From positions 1,426,001 through 1,490,000 of the forward strand of contig CBDHGY010000002.1 in the NCBI GenBank assembly GCA_965263325.1: DNA of 64,000 nucleotides, read 5' to 3'. The DNA is from CBDHGY01 sp965263325. Its GTDB lineage: Bacteria; Pseudomonadota; Alphaproteobacteria; Caulobacterales; Hyphomonadaceae. The stretch's first letter is position 1; each line of letters starts with the position of its first letter. Both the position numbers and the translations under genes were made by a program. A model generated the notes under the pieces. It worked only from the letters and a program-made list of their open reading frames with translations, made no database searches and was not told the DNA's origin. Positions 61,377 through 64,000 of the stretch are shown piece after piece.

Positions 61377-62069
61377 CTATGCCTCCCACTCTTCGCTTGA
61401 ACTCGATTTACCGGGCTTGCCGCGTTTCTTTTTTAGCGCCTCAAGCTCTTTCTCGATTGTTTCGTCACGCTCCAAGGCTGCGAATTCTGCCTCAAGGCTT
61501 GGCTCGCGGCCTTTGATCATCTCAGCATAAGCCTCCATTTCGTCGACTTTGCGCTCCACGTTTGCATATTTCGCAAGCGCATCGTCAACGCGGCTGTCAT
61601 AGGTTTGCTCACGAACGCGGATGCGTTGCTCAGCCGCCTCTCGGCGCATCATCAGCGCACGGTGCTTGGCTTTGGCCTCATCCAGCTTTGCCTGAAGCTT
61701 GCCGAGATCATCCTGACGCTTGGCGAAGGCTTCTTCAGCCATTTCCATGGCTTCCTGGCGGCGGGCAATTTCCGTTTCAGCGCGCTGCTTGGCGAGGAGC
61801 GCACCGCGCGCAAGATCTTCGCGATCTTTCTCAATGGCGAGTTCGGCCTTTTCCGTCCAATCATCGCGCACCGAAGTATAGTGCTTGATCTCACGTTCCA
61901 TTTCTTTCTTGTCAGCCATGGCACGCGCCGCTGCGGTGCGCACTTCGACAAGTGTATCTTCCATTTCCTGAATCATCAGGCGTGCAATTTTTTCTGGGTT
62001 CTCGGCTTTATCCAGCATCGCATTGATGTTGGAGTTGATGATGTCACCGAAGCGGGAAAACAGTCCCAT
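61377..62069 (-). CDS. pspA: Phage-shock protein A / IM30 family
   Basis: 230 residues, nearly all coiled coil (about 25-220). MGLFSRFGDIINSNINAMLDKAENPEKIARLMIQEMEDTLVEVRTAAARAMADKKEMER at the start and EAYAEMIKGREPSLEAEFAALERDETIEKELEALKKK near the end are typical. It forms ESCRT-III-like assemblies at damaged inner membranes and inhibits PspF. Normal length. It follows the 41-residue small membrane protein gene, whose stop is 63 bp upstream. Confidence 0.96.
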   Translation of the reverse strand: MGLFSRFGDIINSNINAMLDKAENPEKIARLMIQEMEDTLVEVRTAAARAMADKKEMEREIKHYTSVRDDWTEKAELAIEKDREDLARGALLAKQRAETEIARRQEAMEMAEEAFAKRQDDLGKLQAKLDEAKAKHRALMMRREAAEQRIRVREQTYDSRVDDALAKYANVERKVDEMEAYAEMIKGREPSLEAEFAALERDETIEKELEALKKKRGKPGKSSSSEEWEA

Positions 62070-62132
62070 TTTGTTGGTATCCTTAAATCGTGTTTGGGGT
62101 CCGTTTGGGGAAACTCAGCTCTTGGGTGGTCT

Positions 62133-62258
62133 CTAGAAAAAGAAACCGCCAAGAAAAATGCCGACTGCGAAAAACATCCAGCTCTCTGCCGGACGGCTGG
62201 CAAGCCAGCGACCGATGCGGCCTTCTTCTGGATCTCTGTAGTCATAGCGGTCGTTCAT
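62133..62258 (-). CDS. Small single-helix membrane protein at the head of the psp operon
   Basis: 41 residues: charged head MNDRYDYRDPEEGRIGRWL, then ASRPAESWMFFAVGIFLGGFFF, one C-terminal membrane helix ending in Phe-Phe-Phe. GGAG lies 7 nt before the ATG at 62258. It is the first gene after the sigma-54-type promoter and so likely the most highly expressed psp gene after stress. I do not recognise the family. Confidence 0.75.
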   Translation of the reverse strand: MNDRYDYRDPEEGRIGRWLASRPAESWMFFAVGIFLGGFFF

Positions 62259-62310
62259 TTCTGGTCTCCATTGAGTGTGGCCCCTCACAGGCCGTGAGCG
62301 CTTCATAGAT

Positions 62311-62327
62311 TTCAAGGACCGTGCCAG
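62311..62327 (-). promoter_or_regulatory. Sigma-54 (-24/-12) promoter of the psp operon
   Basis: On the minus strand TGGCACGGTCCTTGAA (62326-62311) matches TGGCAC-N5-TTGC(A/T) with GG-N10-G(C) spacing; only the C of the -12 GC is replaced by A. The start would be near 62301, about 43 nt before the first psp ATG at 62258. It fits PspF-dependent control. Confidence 0.82.
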
Positions 62328-62405
62328 TTTTTTGGTAATTATCTAATACGTTGATTTTTTTGGTTATAATAACTTAGCGGTGGATTCTGATTCATCAATT
62401 TAGTC

Positions 62406-62420
62406 ATAATTACGAATTAT
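62406..62420. promoter_or_regulatory. Candidate PspF binding site (inverted repeat)
   Basis: ATAATT-ACG-AATTAT is a perfect 6-bp inverted repeat with a 3-bp spacer, in an AT-rich region about 105-119 bp upstream of the predicted psp start. That is within the range of PspF upstream sites in E. coli (about -80 to -126). Assigned by position and symmetry only. Confidence 0.4.
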
Positions 62421-62460
62421 AAATAGTAGATTTCGCTTATTCATATGCTATATTGACGAT

Positions 62461-63507
62461 ATGTTGCAGCCCCGCCCCGCACCTCAGTTGATTGGAGAAA
62501 GCCCCGCCTGGCTCGGCGCGCTGGAGCATGTCAGCCGCATTGCGCCGCTAGAACGCCCGATCCTGATCATTGGTGAACGCGGCACAGGCAAAGAGCTCAT
62601 CAGCGAGCGGATGCACTTTCTGTCAAAGCGATGGGAAGGCCCGTTCGTGAAAGTTAATTGCGCCGCGCTTTCGACTGAGTTGCTTGATAGCGAGCTGTTC
62701 GGCCATGAACGCGGAGCCTTTACAGGCGCTACTGAGCGCCGCGCGGGCCGGTTTGAACTTGCCGATGGTGGCACAATCTTCCTCGACGAAATCGCAACGG
62801 CCTCACGCTCCGTGCAGGAAAAGCTGCTGCGCGTCATCGAATATGGCGAGTTCCAGCGACTTGGCGGAGAAAAAGTGCTGACAACAAATGTCCGCGTCGT
62901 CGCTGCGACCAATGTCGATCTACCCAGCATGGTGGAGCGCGGTGAGTTTCGTGCAGACCTGCTCGACCGGCTGGCCTTTGACGTGATCACCCTGCCCCCG
63001 CTGCGTGCGCGCCAGGAAGACATCAGCCTTCTTGCGGACTATTTTGCGCGCCGTCTTTGCCGCGAAATCCTCGAAGATTTCCCAGGCTTTGCCCCTTCCG
63101 CGATTGCCGCAATGAACGCTTATCATTGGCCGGGCAATGTGCGTGAGCTCCGGAATTTTGCCGAACGCACGACACATCGCTCTTTGGCCATTTCCCTAGT
63201 CGAGCCGGTTCGGTTTGACGAGGCGGCGCTCGATCCATTTGCCTCGCCCTTTCGGCCGGGCGCACAAAAGAAACCTGCAACGGAAACGTCCTCTTCAGTT
63301 CTAAAACCTCTGCCGCCTGCAGAGGTGCAGCTTGGGAATTTTGAGGCGCTCACACACGGCTTTGAAATGAAACTGATCGATGCCGCGCTTTCAGAATTTG
63401 GCGGCCATCAAGGCAAAGCAGCGGAGGCGCTCGGCCTGACTTATCATCAATTCCGCGGGCTTTTGCGAAAACATGGGTATGGGAAGAAGCCAGGAAGAGC
63501 GGCTTGA
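62461..63507 (+). CDS. pspF: Psp operon sigma-54 activator PspF
   Basis: 348 residues: an AAA+ domain directly at the N-terminus (no receiver), then a Fis-type HTH. Motifs: LIIGERGTGKELISERMHF (Walker A), FGHERGAFTGATERR (the GAFTGA loop that contacts sigma-54), GTIFLDEIATASRSVQEKLL, RAIxxTNxDL-like RVVAATNVDLPSMV, and the HTH GGHQGKAAEALGLTYHQFRGLLRKHGY. PspA holds PspF inactive until envelope stress. It is divergent from the psp operon, as in E. coli. The ATG has no clear ribosome-binding site. Confidence 0.95.
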   Translation: MLQPRPAPQLIGESPAWLGALEHVSRIAPLERPILIIGERGTGKELISERMHFLSKRWEGPFVKVNCAALSTELLDSELFGHERGAFTGATERRAGRFELADGGTIFLDEIATASRSVQEKLLRVIEYGEFQRLGGEKVLTTNVRVVAATNVDLPSMVERGEFRADLLDRLAFDVITLPPLRARQEDISLLADYFARRLCREILEDFPGFAPSAIAAMNAYHWPGNVRELRNFAERTTHRSLAISLVEPVRFDEAALDPFASPFRPGAQKKPATETSSSVLKPLPPAEVQLGNFEALTHGFEMKLIDAALSEFGGHQGKAAEALGLTYHQFRGLLRKHGYGKKPGRAA

Positions 63508-63547
63508 GATACTGATTTCCGAGCCGATCGTGAAAATGGCAAAGCGC

Positions 63548-64000
63548 TTACTCAGCCGCCGCCTCGTCCCGCGAGCCGCCCCGTGCCCACGGCGCATATT
63601 TCGAAATCCAGCCGGCGCGCTCATCGGCTTCGCGTAGCTGCTTATCCAGCTCAGCCATCGTGCGCGAAAAATCAGCAGACGTCTCCTTGCGCCATGCGCG
63701 TTCTGTCCGCGCGAGAATATAAGCCAGCCCCGCCGCGCGCAGGCCCATGGGCAAATCGCCTTGCGCATCCAGTCCGGCCGAGGCAAGCGCCCACCGCGCC
63801 GAATTCAATCGCGCTTTTGCAAGCCTTGCGAGACGGGCAGGATTGCGTTCACGCCAGTGCTGCAAACTAAGCAGCCCTGCACGGTTTTCTTCCATTTGCT
63901 CGAAGCGCAGCATGATCACATCAAACAGGCGCTCTCGCGGCGGGTTTTCCATATCCGCGGCCTCAGCTGACATCGCTTTGTCCAGCATCGGCTCCACCGC
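63548..64000 (-). CDS. Probable TetR-family regulator, C-terminal part (5' end beyond the window)
   Basis: About 150 residues are visible to the window edge; a GTG at 63997 is in frame but the true start is probably outside. The visible part is helical: PPRERLFDVIMLRFEQMEENRAGLLSLQHW, then a Leu/Ala/Arg-rich stretch, GLRAAGLAYILARTERAWRKETSADFSRTMAELDKQLREADERAGWI. The RERLFDxLMxRFExLxxxRxGLxxL opening matches the C-terminal ligand-binding part of a group of alphaproteobacterial TetR regulators. No N-terminal HTH is visible because of the cut. Convergent with pspF. Confidence 0.65.
   Translation of the reverse strand, partial: AVEPMLDKAMSAEAADMENPPRERLFDVIMLRFEQMEENRAGLLSLQHWRERNPARLARLAKARLNSARWALASAGLDAQGDLPMGLRAAGLAYILARTERAWRKETSADFSRTMAELDKQLREADERAGWISKYAPWARGGSRDEAAAE

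Noticed and set aside
1..64000. tRNA, rRNA, tmRNA, CRISPR or prophage signals
   Set aside because: None could be seen by reading; absence of tRNAs was not confirmed with a covariance search.

Overview
The window looks like a chromosome segment of an alphaproteobacterium, probably a marine Caulobacterales/Hyphomonadaceae- or Parvularculaceae-like organism. This is inferred from gene content and order, not measured: COQ9 divergent from rpsU, DUF6111 overlapping a CCA-adding enzyme, argJ-mutT beside a SurA-like isomerase and secA, ispG/RodZ-like/ptsP in a row, an aa3-oxidase subunit IV-like protein, a TacA-like sigma-54 response regulator, and a pspF/pspABC locus. By eye GC is about 55-60% in most genes. 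No rRNA, tRNA, CRISPR array, phage or IS element was seen. About 70 protein genes are called, including small ones of 37, 41, 56 and 59 codons.

Layout. 1-9.5 kb: a MAPEG protein (cut by the window edge), a CE15-like esterase, an AT-richer S10 peptidase that may be acquired, then ispG, a RodZ-like protein and ptsP, a lipoprotein and an OsmC protein. 9.6-19.4 kb: an epimerase, a hydrolase, a CPBP protease, an ABC1/UbiB-like kinase, a saccharopine-dehydrogenase-like reductase, purEK, a diguanylate cyclase, a DUF465 protein, an SDR and COQ9. 19.4-31 kb: rpsU (which appears to start at AUC), an ABC-2 exporter, a COX IV-like protein, the DUF1800/DUF1501 pair, comF-grxC-DUF1178, a methyltransferase, and a compact ppi-argJ-mutT-flp operon divergent from secA. 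31-48 kb: secA, hemF, a TPR-sulfotransferase with a one-base frameshift, the cytochrome bc1 operon petABC with unusual periplasmic insertions, mtnP, GST, apt, an acyltransferase, the CCA enzyme and a sigma-54 response regulator.

48-52 kb is a small metal-handling cluster: MerT-like and MerP-like proteins, a predicted surface protein, a Cys/His-rich exported protein and an EF-hand protein. The EF-hand promoter region carries two TACAnnTGTA boxes of the BlaI/CopY type. 52-59 kb holds a possibly leaderless small gene, smpB, a 1380-residue secreted beta-helix-like protein built by internal duplication, and mnmC.

59.2-63.5 kb is the most interesting part. It is an alphaproteobacterial Psp envelope-stress locus: divergent pspF, a sigma-54-type promoter, then small membrane protein - pspA - small membrane protein - pspB - pspC - small exported peptide - terminator. 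The final peptide has a paralogue just beyond the terminator, in a separate operon with a four-helix membrane protein and an XRE-family regulator. That operon is driven by a good sigma-70-type promoter embedded in two contiguous 19-bp direct repeats. The shared peptide motif (VEASGxKISL...SPxGxK..FQRA) is not one I recognise, and it may be an undescribed Psp-linked module.
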